The notes below the pieces were generated by a model, which was given only the letters and a program-made list of their open reading frames with translations, searched no databases and was not told the DNA's origin. 64,000 nucleotides of DNA from Procambarus clarkii (taxonomy: Eukaryota > Arthropoda > Malacostraca > Decapoda > Cambaridae): the NCBI RefSeq assembly GCF_040958095.1, contig NC_091160.1, positions 41,623,678 to 41,687,677 of the forward strand, written 5' to 3'. The position numbers and the translations under genes were made by a program. Below, piece after piece: positions 22,388 through 32,844 of this stretch; position 1 is the stretch's first letter, and every line of letters begins with the position of its first letter.

Positions 22388-22986
22388 ATAATATCTTAGG
22401 GTAATGAACTAGCATGTTTATGAAATAGTGTAAATTTTCCTATTTGGGGTTCGAGCTATATGGCAGACTCATATAATGTATGGACAGAGGCGACATAGGC
22501 TTGTATGTGAGGATATGGGATGCTCATATTTAGTTAGTTTAGCTAGGTTGAATTTAGTCAAATTTGCGTAGTATAAGTATATTTTTTATAGATTTAGATG
22601 AATTTGAGTTTTAACAAGATGCATTTTGATAAGATATAGCAAATGTGTCTAAAATTATCATAGAAAATACTGACTTCACCTAACCCCACCTGCCCTAACA
22701 TAACTAAGGCTAGAACAAATAAGTCTGTTAGATGGTTTGAATAAATACATAAATATGGGTGGTCTGATTGGAGAGGATGTAACAAGGAAGGTATTAATAA
22801 GACATAAAAACAGTGGACATATGTTAGATGAATAGTTTAGCACTAATAATGTTGATATCTTAATGGAAAAAGAATGTGTTATATATTGAGCTCATCGGAA
22901 GTCATATGCACCATTTTTATATGTGAAATTCTGACTTTTGGGGAGTTGGTTAAACTCAGCATATTATAATTAATGTCCTAAATATA

Positions 22987-24127
22987 CCCAGAAAAATATC
23001 ATGCAAATTGTGTATTGTTTGACCTAGTTGGTTGTGTTTGTACATATATAGTACAATTAATATACTTGTGTATTAATTGTGCAGATTATGTATTTTGCAT
23101 AAGTTGTATGATTATTGCAATTATGTATTGATTATATTTCTATAAATTGTGTATTGTTTTGTGCAAGTTGTATGTATTAATTGTATATGTTTTTGTATGT
23201 GTATTTGCGGAAATTGCTTAGTTGTGTATTTAATGAATATGTGCTAGTTATGTATTGTTCATATTTTGGTAAGTTGTGTATTGATTATATTTTTGAGCTA
23301 GTTGTGTAAATGCCGCAATTGTATTTGTGTAAATCGTGTATTTATGCTAGTTGTGTATTTTCATATTTGGGGTAGTTATGTATTGTACGTATTTGTGCTA
23401 GATATGCATTTGTGCAAGTTGTGTAATAATTATGAAAGATGTGTAATATTTGTATAAGTTGTGTATTAATTGCGCATGTTGTGTAATTGCATATGGACGA
23501 ATTGTTTATTTATACCTTTGTGTATTGATTGTCATTGTGCAAGTTGAGTAATTATATAGCAAGTTTTCTTGTATTAATTGTGCAAAGATGTAAAATAATT
23601 ACACAAACTGTGTAATAATTGTCTATGTTTTATAATAATTTTTGTGATAATAGTACATTTATGCAAGTTGTGTTTTTAATTTGTCGAAGTGGAACTGGTG
23701 CAACTGTATTTGTGTGTGAAAATTGTGTATTTTGTGTAAGCTCTGTAATCTGATAAAATAGATCTTCATGGTGTAAGTGTATTTTGGTTTGAGACAATGT
23801 GTGGGTATTTTGTGAAAATTATGTTTGTGAAATTGTGTAATTTTAGTGAAAGCGCATTTTTTTTTTGATTGTCTAAATGCATAAGCATTTTGATATATTT
23901 GTGCAAAATACCATACTTTGTGTAAATGTCATACTCTGAGTGTCTATGCAATATTGTGTAAATGCTACATTTTCATGTCCAACTGACATATTTTTTGTAT
24001 GTAAATGTTATATTTTTGTCTATAAATGACATATTTTGTGTGATGGCATATTTGAGTGTAAATAATATATTTTGTGCATAAATGGCATATTTGGTGTGTA
24101 GATGCTGTATTTTCTGTGTGCATGGCA
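22987..24127 (-). repeat. Degenerate short repeats, right arm
   Basis: Mirror of 15860-17000, here T/G-rich on the plus strand (TTGTGTATT, GCAAGTTGTG). Confidence 0.7.
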
Positions 24128-25075
24128 TAAATAGCATCTGATTAATGGTGGCAAAAAACTAGGCTATTCTCTATGAATGTATAGGTTGTGGAGTATGAGT
24201 AGGTATGTATGCTTGTATTTGCGACTGTTGGTTTGGAAACAAGTCACCTGATTTGCGTAGCAAGACTAGGATTTTTTGAGGTGTAGAAATGATTAGCCTA
24301 TGAATATAGTGGCTAGCATCCAGCTGAGTTGCTAGATGGATGAATTGAGGTGCGACATTTGGATATCTATTTGATGGTTGTGAGGACAGTTGACTAGCCT
24401 ATGAACACAGCCACTAATCCGCTGTACTGCCAGATGTGTGGTAACTACTTGTGGATTATAGCAGAATATCTAGCTATAGGGTTTCATAATTGCTGTTGTG
24501 TATAAAACTAGAATAAGAGCTATTTAATAAAACTATTATTGTAAACTAATACTTTAAGTGGGATCCCTTGGTTGTTTTAAGCATAGGGTGGACATGAATG
24601 AGATTGGGTGGAAATATATAGGAGCTGCCTCGTATGGGCCAATAGGACCTCTGCAGTTACCTTTATTCTTATGTTCAGCTCACCTGCTATGCTGCCAGAT
24701 GTACGATTCTGCTTAAATTGCAGTATGACATTTGGGCTTCTGTTATACTTTTGAACTTATCACTGAATAATGATTACAGTTGTGGATGACTAAAATGTAT
24801 ATTCTTATACCTCTGATTAGGTTAGGTGGGGATGGATAGTCTAGTCATTTTTGATTAATAACATCAAATACTCATGCCAGTAGGACGCCAAAGGTCGCAT
24901 TGGTTGTCTGGTGACGTCATACATAGTTGACCAGTAAGGTACTGTAATACCTTCACACCTATATGCTAATGGCCAGCAATACCTTATCCCTATACCTGAG
25001 TTCGCTTTTCATGATGTCACTAAAAAACAACAATAACTGGTCTGTAGAATGTATTTGTTTGTTATAAATAATATG

Positions 25076-25095
25076 TTAGGTTAGGTTAGGTTAGG
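25076..25095 (-). repeat. Telomere-like (TTAGG)4 in right arm
   Basis: Four TTAGG units on the plus strand, pairing with 14892-14911. Confidence 0.8.
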
Positions 25096-25506
25096 AAGGT
25101 TTGATCGGGTTTATGAATAACAGAAAATATAAGCAACGAGAGAAAATACGAGCTATTGTAGCTGAATATAAACTTTGATGAAGCACAGAGTATAGGTGAG
25201 GTATTAAGCCAGATTAAGAGTTCACACTTATGTGTGAACCTCCTGGGATCCGCATTTAGCGCGCCTTGCGCCGCAGAAGGCCTTATTTTAAAATATGAGA
25301 GGCTTGCTTTTACTGAATGAGATTTTTTTATTTGTTATATGCCACAGCAAGGTGTGGGAGGTATGTTTTGAGCGAATGTGAGACGTGTATGAGGTTAAGG
25401 ACAATATTGGTTACTACTGAAAACGCATTGAAATCACCAATGCCCAGGCCTCTATTTTTTAATATAAACGACTGATAGCAGTTTTTCATATTATTTTTTG
25501 CCCTAT

Positions 25507-25612
25507 GCATAATAAACGATCCTTCAAGAAAGATTGTCAAAGCTCAAATTACATTCTCTAGAACGACGACGAAGAAGAAATAGGGGTGACATGATAGAGG
25601 TGTGACTGAATG
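25507..25612 (+). pseudogene. LINE C-terminal remnant inside right arm
   Basis: Mirror copy of 14375-14480, here coding on the plus strand with LERRRRRNRGDMIEV before a stop. Confidence 0.6.
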
Positions 25613-26026
25613 GTCATAGTAAAGGGGAATATTAATAACCTATTAAACGTATCAACGTGAAACAGAATAGGAATGAATTGGATAAGTTATATATTTAGGA
25701 AAAAAGACCTGGGTAAATACAGGCAGGAGGGGACGAACTTGAAAATACACACATAACTTCTTGCAGTGCTGAAGTTATGTTCTTCCCTCACATACATGAT
25801 CCCCTTTGATAAATGTAATGGGCGATGGTTGGAAGTAAATATGAAATTAAAAATAGACTAGGGATGATGGTATTTTACATTAGGTTTCAAGGACACTGTT
25901 GTATCGCAAAACACACGACTCATAGACCGGCTTTTTAATCCCCTCGAACATGCCGGTGCAGGAACCCTGAGCGGCTAGCTGGTGACGTCATTGACCATTA
26001 GCAATGTCTGTGCAGGGTCACTGAGC

Positions 26027-26377
26027 CAACGAAATTTGGGGATGCCAGGGACCGTCTTTTTAATCCCTAGGCATGTTGAATTGAGACAACCCAGGGTGCG
26101 TAAACCGTGCCCGGAAAAAAGAAAAACGCACGGTCTATGTTGTACTTCAAGTTCGTGAAACTAGGGGTGCGTAGACAGGCCCCGGAAAAAAAAACAAAAC
26201 GACCAGTCTAAAAGTTGAAAATAACCCTGCGACGTAGAGCGTCCCTGGAAAAAAACAAAACGGACGCTCTATGGGGCTGCGACGTAGAGCGTCCCTGGAA
26301 AAAACTAAAACGGACGCTCTATGGCATCATGCCATAGAGCGTCCCTGGAAAAAAACAAAACGGACGCTCTATGGCAT
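26027..26377 (-). repeat. Terminal hairpin cluster, right
   Basis: Mirror of 13610-13960, ending in the stem GGACGCTCTATGGCAT next to the terminal sequence ATCAATCCCACTACT. All stem variants of the left cluster are present in reverse order. Confidence 0.85.
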
Positions 26378-26390
26378 CAATCCCACTACT

Positions 26391-27592
26391 AACACCACCG
26401 TGGGGGGAGGGAACACCACCGTGGGGGGAGGGAACACCACCGTGGTGGGGGGGAACACCACCGTGGGGGGGGAAACACCACCGTGGGGGGGGGGGAAACA
26501 CCACCGTGGGGGGGGGGGGAAACACCACCGTGGGGGGGGGGGGAACACCACCGTGGGGGGAAACACCACCGTGGGGGGGGGAACACCACCGTGGGGGGGA
26601 AACACCACCGTGGGGGGGGGGAAACACCACCGTGGGGGGGGGGGGGAACACCACCGTGGGGGGGGGGGGAAACACCACCGTGGGGGGGGGAACACCACCG
26701 TGGGGGGGGGAACACCACCGTGGGGGGGGGGGAACACCACCGTGGGGGGGGAACACCACCGTGGGGGGGGGGGGAACACCACCGTGGGGGGGGGGGGAAC
26801 ACCACCGTGGGGGGGGGGGGAAACACCACCGTGGGGGGGGAACACCACTGTGGGGGGGAACACCACCGTGGGGGGGAACACCACCGTGGGGGGGGGGAAC
26901 ACCACCGTGGGGGGGAGGAACACCACCGTGGGGGGGGGGGGAACACCACCGTGGGGGGGGGAGGAACACCACCGTGGGGGGGGGGGAACACCACCGTGGG
27001 GGGGGGAACACCACCGTGGGGGGGGGAACACCACCGTGGGGGGGGGGGGGGAACACCACCGTGGGGGGGAGGAACACCACCGTGGGGGGGAACACCACCG
27101 TGGGGGGGGGGGAACACCACCGTGGGGGGGAACACCACCGTGGGGGGGAACACCACCGTGGGGGGGGGGAACACCACCGTGGGGGGGGGGGAACACCACC
27201 GTGGGGGGGGAACACCACCGTGGGGGGGGAACACCACCGTGGGGGGGGGAACACCACCGTGGGGGGGGGAACACCACCGTGGGGGGGGAACACCGTGGGG
27301 GGGGGAACACCACCGTGGGGGGGGAACACCACCGTGGGGGGGGGGGGGAACACCACCGTGGGGGGGAGGAACACCACCGTGGGGGGGGAACACCACCGTG
27401 GGGGGAGGAACACCACCGTGGGGGGGGAACACCACCGTGGGGGGGGAACACCACCGTGGGGGGGGGAACACCACCGTGGGGGGGGGGGAACACCACCGTG
27501 GGGGGGGGGGAACACCACCGTGGGGGGGGGGAACACCACCGTGGGGGGGGGGAACACCACCGTGGGGGGGGGAACACCACCGTGGGGGGGGG
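26391..27592 (+). repeat. G-rich minisatellite, right part (about 60 units)
   Basis: Same unit and same orientation as 12733-13596. Starts with the second AACACC of the target duplication (26391-26396). One unit lacks CACC (AACACCGTGG near 27289) and one has CCACTG. The long overlapping frames on both strands are by-products of a repeat without stop codons. Confidence 0.97.
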
Positions 27593-28124
27593 GACACCTC
27601 CCACCACGCCACATACGCCCCTCTTCCCCGCACCCGCCGCTGATGACGTCACCGTCTCAAGGCTATTAAATACCCGGCAGCTGGATGACCGCTCCCGATA
27701 TTTACTTAAATCTTTATTTAACGAATCAAAACAATAACAAAACAAACAAGACAAACAAACCAACGATTCGCCAATCTGATTACTAAATGCTTCCAATCAC
27801 AATAATAAAATTAAATGGGTTTTATTATGAAATAAGTAAATTGGGTTTAGCATCAGGTGTTGGCATCAGCGTCTGTCTGTCTCTCGCAGCCTCCAGTGCT
27901 GCCAAGTTGTCAGCTGTGATCAACCAGATTGTTGTTGTTGGTGTATGGATGCATTATGGGGGGGTTTGGGGGGGTGGGGAGCTTACTAGGGGCACCTGGG
28001 GGCCGCTTGTATGGCGGTGGTGGTGGGCTAATGGTGGTTGGGTCATTAGTAAGGGGGTTATGTCTGTTGAAGGGATTGGGGGGGAGGGGGTTGTGTGGGG
28101 GTAGGGGGGGTAGGGTAGGGCGTG
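27593..28124. other. Unassigned flank of minisatellite
   Basis: Contains TGATGACGTCACC (a CRE-like palindrome, near 27642) followed by a TATTAAATA stretch near 27663, then AT-rich and finally G-rich simple sequence (27950-28125). A promoter of an LTR or other element is conceivable, but nothing else supports it. Confidence 0.3.
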
Positions 28125-28190
28125 TGTTCACCTAGTTGAGCTTGGGTTGAGCTCTGGCTCTTTGGTCCCGCCTCTCAACTGGTGGGGATG

Positions 28191-28274
<84 letters not shown>

Positions 28275-28275
28275 G
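28125..28275 (-). mobile_element. Family A LINE or SINE 3' tail with (GT)n
   Basis: TTCACCTAGTTGAGC and GGCTCTTTGGTCCCGCCTC match the inverted 3' UTR of family A at 8935-9000. The body is missing, leaving about 55 bp, which continues into (GT)n at 28195-28270. It is either an extreme 5'-truncated LINE copy or a SINE remnant with the same tail. Confidence 0.65.
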
Positions 28276-28444
28276 AGAGAGGTTCTGGACCTCTCCCAAG
28301 GCTACCACCACCACCAAGTATTACGACTCAAAAATAATTTGTGTTCTGAGTCACTTAAGTCTTTGAGTGCCTTAAGAACTCTCAATAAACCTGAACTTTC
28401 CTTCGTGCTTACCTTCCGAGGGGCTTACCTAGCACTCCTTGCCT
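28276..28444. other. Unassigned sequence before the 21-bp minisatellite
   Basis: Holds an AATAAA (about 28383) followed by a pyrimidine-rich stretch, as in the downstream part of an LTR or a 3' UTR. No further sign was found. Confidence 0.3.
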
Positions 28445-29016
28445 TAGACAGAGGACAAGGAGCTGGGGTATGAAGACAAGGAGCTGGGATATGAGGACAA
28501 GGAGCTGGGGTATGAGGACAAGGAGCTGGGGTATGAGGACAAGGAGCTGGGACATGAGGACAAGGAGCTGGGACATGAGGATAAGGAGCTGGGATATGAG
28601 GACAAGGAGCTGGGATATGAGGACAAGGAGCTGGGATATGAGAACAAGGAGCAGGGATATGAGGACAAGGAGCTGGGATATGAGGACCAGGAGCTGGGAT
28701 ATGAAGACCAGGAGCTGGGATATGAGGACAAGGAGCTGGGATATGAGGACATGGAGCTGGGATATGAGGACAAGGAGCTGGGATATGAGGACAAGGAGCT
28801 GGGATATGAGGACAAGGAGCTGGGATATGAGGACAAGGAGCTGGGATATGAGGACAAGGAGCTGGGATATGAGGACAAGGAGCTGGGATATGAGGACAAG
28901 GAGCTGGGATATGAGGACAAGGAGCTGGGATATGAGGACAAGGAGCTGGGATATGAGGACAAGGAGCTGGGATATGAGGACAAGGAGCTGGGATATGAGG
29001 ACAAGGAGCTGGGATA
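28445..29016 (+). repeat. 21-bp minisatellite, truncated by an assembly gap
   Basis: About 27 copies of a 21-bp unit with core GGACAAGGAGCTGGGATAT. As 21 is a multiple of three, each frame stays open (for example EDKELGY repeated), but there is no other sign of a gene. Early copies vary more than late ones, which become identical just before the gap. Confidence 0.95.
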
Positions 29017-29516
29017 NNNNNNNNNNNNNNNNNNNNNNNNNNNNNNNNNNNNNNNNNNNNNNNNNNNNNNNNNNNNNNNNNNNNNNNNNNNNNNNNNNNN
29101 NNNNNNNNNNNNNNNNNNNNNNNNNNNNNNNNNNNNNNNNNNNNNNNNNNNNNNNNNNNNNNNNNNNNNNNNNNNNNNNNNNNNNNNNNNNNNNNNNNNN
29201 NNNNNNNNNNNNNNNNNNNNNNNNNNNNNNNNNNNNNNNNNNNNNNNNNNNNNNNNNNNNNNNNNNNNNNNNNNNNNNNNNNNNNNNNNNNNNNNNNNNN
29301 NNNNNNNNNNNNNNNNNNNNNNNNNNNNNNNNNNNNNNNNNNNNNNNNNNNNNNNNNNNNNNNNNNNNNNNNNNNNNNNNNNNNNNNNNNNNNNNNNNNN
29401 NNNNNNNNNNNNNNNNNNNNNNNNNNNNNNNNNNNNNNNNNNNNNNNNNNNNNNNNNNNNNNNNNNNNNNNNNNNNNNNNNNNNNNNNNNNNNNNNNNNN
29501 NNNNNNNNNNNNNNNN
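29017..29516. other. Assembly gap of 500 N
   Basis: Exactly 500 N, a conventional placeholder for a gap of unknown size. It lies where the minisatellite becomes homogeneous, so the array is probably longer than shown. Confidence 0.98.
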
Positions 29517-29916
29517 ACTTGGGGTCCATGAATGGGTCATGGTTCATGACCCATTCAGCCCAGGTGAATAGAATGTTTATTTCCACGGAAGTGTGGATAG
29601 CAATTTATACATATATACTATCATTCTTGGATGGCAGGTTGAGATACTCGTACACACAAAGCACTCAATGTCATAATTAAAAGATTTATTTTTTAATTTC
29701 TACCAACTAGTGAGAAGAGCATGCACTTTTAGATTATTTCTGCAATTTTAAGAAATATTTTATCTTTCCCTGTATTATAGTACAGTACTTCAAAAGTAGT
29801 GATGTTGCCTTGTAATTTTGAACTAGATTTTGTTCTGCTTTCTTGGTACTTTATTATTTATAAAGGCAATACACAGAGAAATCACATTATTATGATATAT
29901 CAATGAGGAAATTTCT
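29517..29916. other. AT-rich sequence with a short palindrome
   Basis: AATGGGTCAT and ATGACCCATT (about 29529-29553) flank GGTTC, forming a 10-bp stem. Otherwise AT-rich, with no gene seen. Confidence 0.5.
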
Positions 29917-29990
29917 GGGAATACCCAGTGCATAGGTTCGAGTCCTCGTCACGGCCCCTGTGGATTTTCATAATAAAGGCAATTTGCATC
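29917..29990 (+). mobile_element. tRNA-derived SINE fragment
   Basis: CATAGGTTCGAGTCCTCGTCACGG contains a tRNA-type B box (GGTTCGAGTCC) followed by a SINE-like body CCCCTGTGGATTT. The A-box part is not recognisable, so only a fragment remains. Confidence 0.5.
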
Positions 29991-30119
29991 TAATATTTTT
30001 ATATACTGAAAAACTTGTATTTTCTTCGTTGTATTATCCAGTATGTTAATATGTTGAAGATAATAATTCCTTTTGTCAGGGATAGGCAGCCTGTGTATAT
30101 GTATGTTAGGCTTATAGTG

Positions 30120-30345
30120 AGGTATTTACCCCCCCCCCCCAAAGGTCAAACTACTGACCCTTCCCAGGAAGTAACTCCACAACAGTTGACTAACTTCTGG
30201 TCACCTATTTACTGCTAGGTGAAGACAGGCATTAAATAAAAGGAAACATGCCCAACCATTTCTGTCCTCCAGGGATTCAAACCCAGGATTCCTGATTGAG
30301 AGTCGAGAACGAACCCCACTATGCTACCGAGACCCCTCAAATAAT
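30120..30345 (-). mobile_element. tRNA-derived SINE (minus strand)
   Basis: On the minus strand the head reads GGGGTCTCGGTAGCATAGTG and, 40 bp on, GGGTTTGAATCCC, i.e. tRNA-like A and B boxes. The body contains the segment CAGTAAATAGGTGACC shared with the SINEs at 45549-45840 and 46022-46280 (plus strand CACCTATTTACTGCTAGGTG). RNA polymerase III would transcribe it from these internal boxes. The poly-C run near 30130 is part of its far end. Confidence 0.7.
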
Positions 30346-30534
30346 TCATTGAATATAATCTATAATTGAGCTTGTGTTAGTCTTCCTCTGTTAATAATTA
30401 TTTGCTGTCATAAATCATTCAATATCAATGACCATGTAGGTTTACTAATTATAGACTATTAGTGTTAGTCATCTTGTAGCTTTGTGTTGTCCACTTGTAC
30501 ATGGGAGTTTTTTGTTGAGATATATACAAGAGTT

Positions 30535-30785
30535 GTTACATTCTTGTAGAGCCACTAGTACGCGTAGCGTTTCGGGCAAGTCCTTAATCCTATGGTCCCT
30601 GGAATACGATCCCCTGCCGCGAAGAATCGTTTTTTCATCCAAGTACACAGTTTACTGTTGCGTTAAACAGAGGCTACAGTTAAGGAATTGCGCCCAGTAA
30701 ATCCTCCCCGGCCAGGATACGAACCCATGACATAGCGCTCGCGGAACGCCAGGCGAGTGTCTTACCACTACACCACGGAGACTGT
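30535..30785 (-). mobile_element. tRNA-derived SINE with LINE family C2 tail
   Basis: The minus-strand head GTCTCCGTGGTGTAGTGGTA is a tRNA-like A box; GGGTTCGTATCC is the B box. The 3' part (plus strand 30535-30590) reads TGTAGAGCCACTAGTACGCG and CGTTTCGGGCAAGTCCTTAA, the reverse complement of the family C2 LINE 3' end at 56840-56900. SINEs of this kind use the LINE proteins that recognise the shared tail. Confidence 0.8.
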
Positions 30786-32840
30786 AAACCCATCACCCGT
30801 AAAGTGATGTAAACCCATCACTCTAAGTTAACCCATCACACAAAGTTTATCTTTTTGCAACTATTATTTCTATAGTCAGTTATCACATTTTTCAGCTATT
30901 TTATTTATTATTATTGTGTGTGTGTTTTGCTTATATATCTGTTAATGTTTAGTTTCACCATTGTCTCCCTACCTTTGTATATGTTCATAATTAGGGTAAT
31001 ACCCAAGTACAGTTAGGTCAATTGTCATTCATTCCAGTGATCCCAAACCGTTCTCCACAGGGACAAGATACTTTTTTTAATATCATCTAATGTTTCAACA
31101 ATAATGTCCTCATTCAATAGAAAAATGGAGCTTGAACTATTAGAGCATGCACCATGACAAAATACAATCTACTGTATTTTGTAATAAGATCTATAGTTTT
31201 AATTGATTTACTAAGCTATTTAAAGCTTAGTAGTACTGTACTGTTGTATTTAATGGCAAATTAATTAAAAAAAAACACATTTTAAATCTTAAAGTTCTAT
31301 GCATATTTTGTGAGACTGACATAATAATGTCATTCTATCCCTTAACATTGCATGCTCTGTCTGTACAAGTGTTGTGAAAAGCATCGGCTGGTTGTTCCTG
31401 TTTTAACTATGTAAAGTTCTATCAGATGTTGAAATGGATTTCCTTTTTTTAACATTCAGTATTTTGTATACCATTTAAAGAAAGTTTTGTGATTTACATT
31501 ACATTAGTTCAATTATTGCCTGTAACACAAACCAAAGTTATTAGTGTACTGTATATATATCTTGAATAGAGGGTTCAGTACACATGCTTACGGCTGGATC
31601 ATAATTAGTCTGTTGTATATGAGTGTGAATTAAACACCAACTATTTGTGTATGGTGTATGATAGGCCTTCAGTTCTAGAAAATCAGTTTTGAAGAAATTC
31701 TTTTTAGTAGGGCATTCCCAGATACAATTTTATTAAAAATAATTCAATAAACACTTCAACTAGTGCCCTTTGAAGGATGTGTGGTTTGTTTATGCATACG
31801 GTTTTGTAGTGTAACGTAAAAGTGGGATGAGGAAAACTTGAATACTGTATTGTATGTGCAGTACAGTATATGCATTTTTCATGGCTAACGTAAGGCCAAT
31901 GTGCTAATTTTACATTTGTGTAAAATGTCAGTATGCATGTTTATTTTGCATTGAAGACCTGATGCATTGAAAATGTCTTTATAATTTTCCCAAAGATGAG
32001 GAGGAAATGCCTTGGTCACTAAGTTGATTAGCTACATACAGTACTTATGTCTTAGACTTTCCACTAAGAATATGCCTAATAGGCTGCTCTGGTCTCCAAT
32101 GAAATAGTCAAATGTCAAAAATTATTTCAGTAGGTTATAGACAGAAAATGTACCAAATGTCCAGTGACAGCTTGAGTCTGTCCCTAACTGAAATCATTTG
32201 TTTGTAAAGTGTTTGATGTTAATATCAAGACCTTGCCCTTATCTCTGGTATCTGCGGTAAGGAGGAGGATCACGATATTGATGTCCAGGTAACACCTTTC
32301 TTCAGTAGTCTGCATCCCACTTGCCCTTTGCTTGCCCCTTTTTATTTTATACGCAAATTCCAAATAGTTACAAATTCCAGCCTTTATATAGTAGCGCTCA
32401 AATTTGCTATATAATTTCCTGAAATAGTACTATACTGAACTCTCTCTTTTGTTAGTGATGAAAAATGAAGTAGCTTTCACGTAATTGTTTTTAAACTTTT
32501 TTTCTGTGTAAGGGAATGTTCATGTAAGGTACTAGCTTGTGATTTTATTCATCATTTTGGAGGGTTTATAAAATTTAATATGTATGGTGTTTGCCAGAAC
32601 CTTCCATAATTGCTTTTCATAAATTTATTTTATTACTTTTGAAACCAAAACACATTACTTATCTGTCATCCTCATCATCACAAGCCAATACTGGATGGCA
32701 CGTTTTCACCAGCTTGACCAATGTTTTCCTGCAAGTGGTATCATTTGTATATATATATTTTTTATTTATTTTTTTTATTTTTTACAAGCTGTGAATTTTG
32801 TTGGAGGACCGCTTCATATTTCTTGGTGTAGCAGGTCAGT
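30786..32840. other. AT-rich noncoding sequence
   Basis: Begins with three copies of AACCCATCAC (30790-30840). The remainder has TACTGTA-type motifs and T runs as in introns or 3' UTRs. No frame, RNA gene or repeat family could be supported. It may be intron or upstream region of the coiled-coil gene. Confidence 0.5.
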
Positions 32841-32844
32841 CTTT

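Larger units (their letters stand above)
13597..26390. mobile_element. Giant fold-back element (two 6,364-bp inverted arms) inserted in a minisatellite
   Basis: The element begins AGTAGTGGGATTGATGCC at 13597 and ends with the exact reverse complement at 26390. Arms are 13597-19960 and 20027-26390, equal in length, so position i pairs with 39987 minus i throughout. The sampled parts show only scattered substitutions (for example 17115/22872, 16688, 19689 and 19696). A 66-bp unpaired centre separates the arms. It is flanked by AACACC on both sides, a 6-bp target duplication within a minisatellite unit. Polinton/Maverick elements are known for 6-bp duplications and ends starting AG, but none of their genes (protein-primed polymerase B, integrase, ATPase, protease, capsid) is here and no frame exceeds 80 codons. 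I interpret it as a non-autonomous fold-back element moved by such an integrase; an unrelated family is possible. Confidence 0.8.
20027..26390 (-). repeat. Right arm of the fold-back element
   Basis: Reverse complement of the left arm over 6,364 bp with no net insertion or deletion. Its own substitutions (for example at 20291, 20298 and 22872) show it is not a simple computational copy of the left arm. The order of internal repeats is the mirror of the left arm. Confidence 0.9.

Noticed and set aside
13597..26390. The palindrome as an assembly or library artefact
   Set aside because: The two arms differ at several bases, the flanks are different parts of a direct array, and a 6-bp duplication fits an insertion. 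Long-read confirmation is still desirable.
26271..27796. Frames up to 488 codons over the right minisatellite
   Set aside because: The same repeat artefact; the frames extend on both strands at once and include terminal hairpins of the fold-back element.
28425..29680. Frames of 300-380 codons over the 21-bp repeat and the gap
   Set aside because: Much of their length is N. The remainder is a 21-bp unit that keeps all frames open.
30691..30785. Functional tRNA gene on the minus strand
   Set aside because: A and B boxes are present, but the sequence does not fold into a full cloverleaf by eye and continues into a LINE-type tail, so it is a SINE head.
32225..32289. Possible exon ending CAG/GTAACA (ISGICGKEEDHDIDVQ) or, antisense, a protein end (YRDPPPYRRYQR)
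   Set aside because: There is no convincing acceptor upstream and both strands give equally short plausible readings. Without RNA evidence neither can be chosen.
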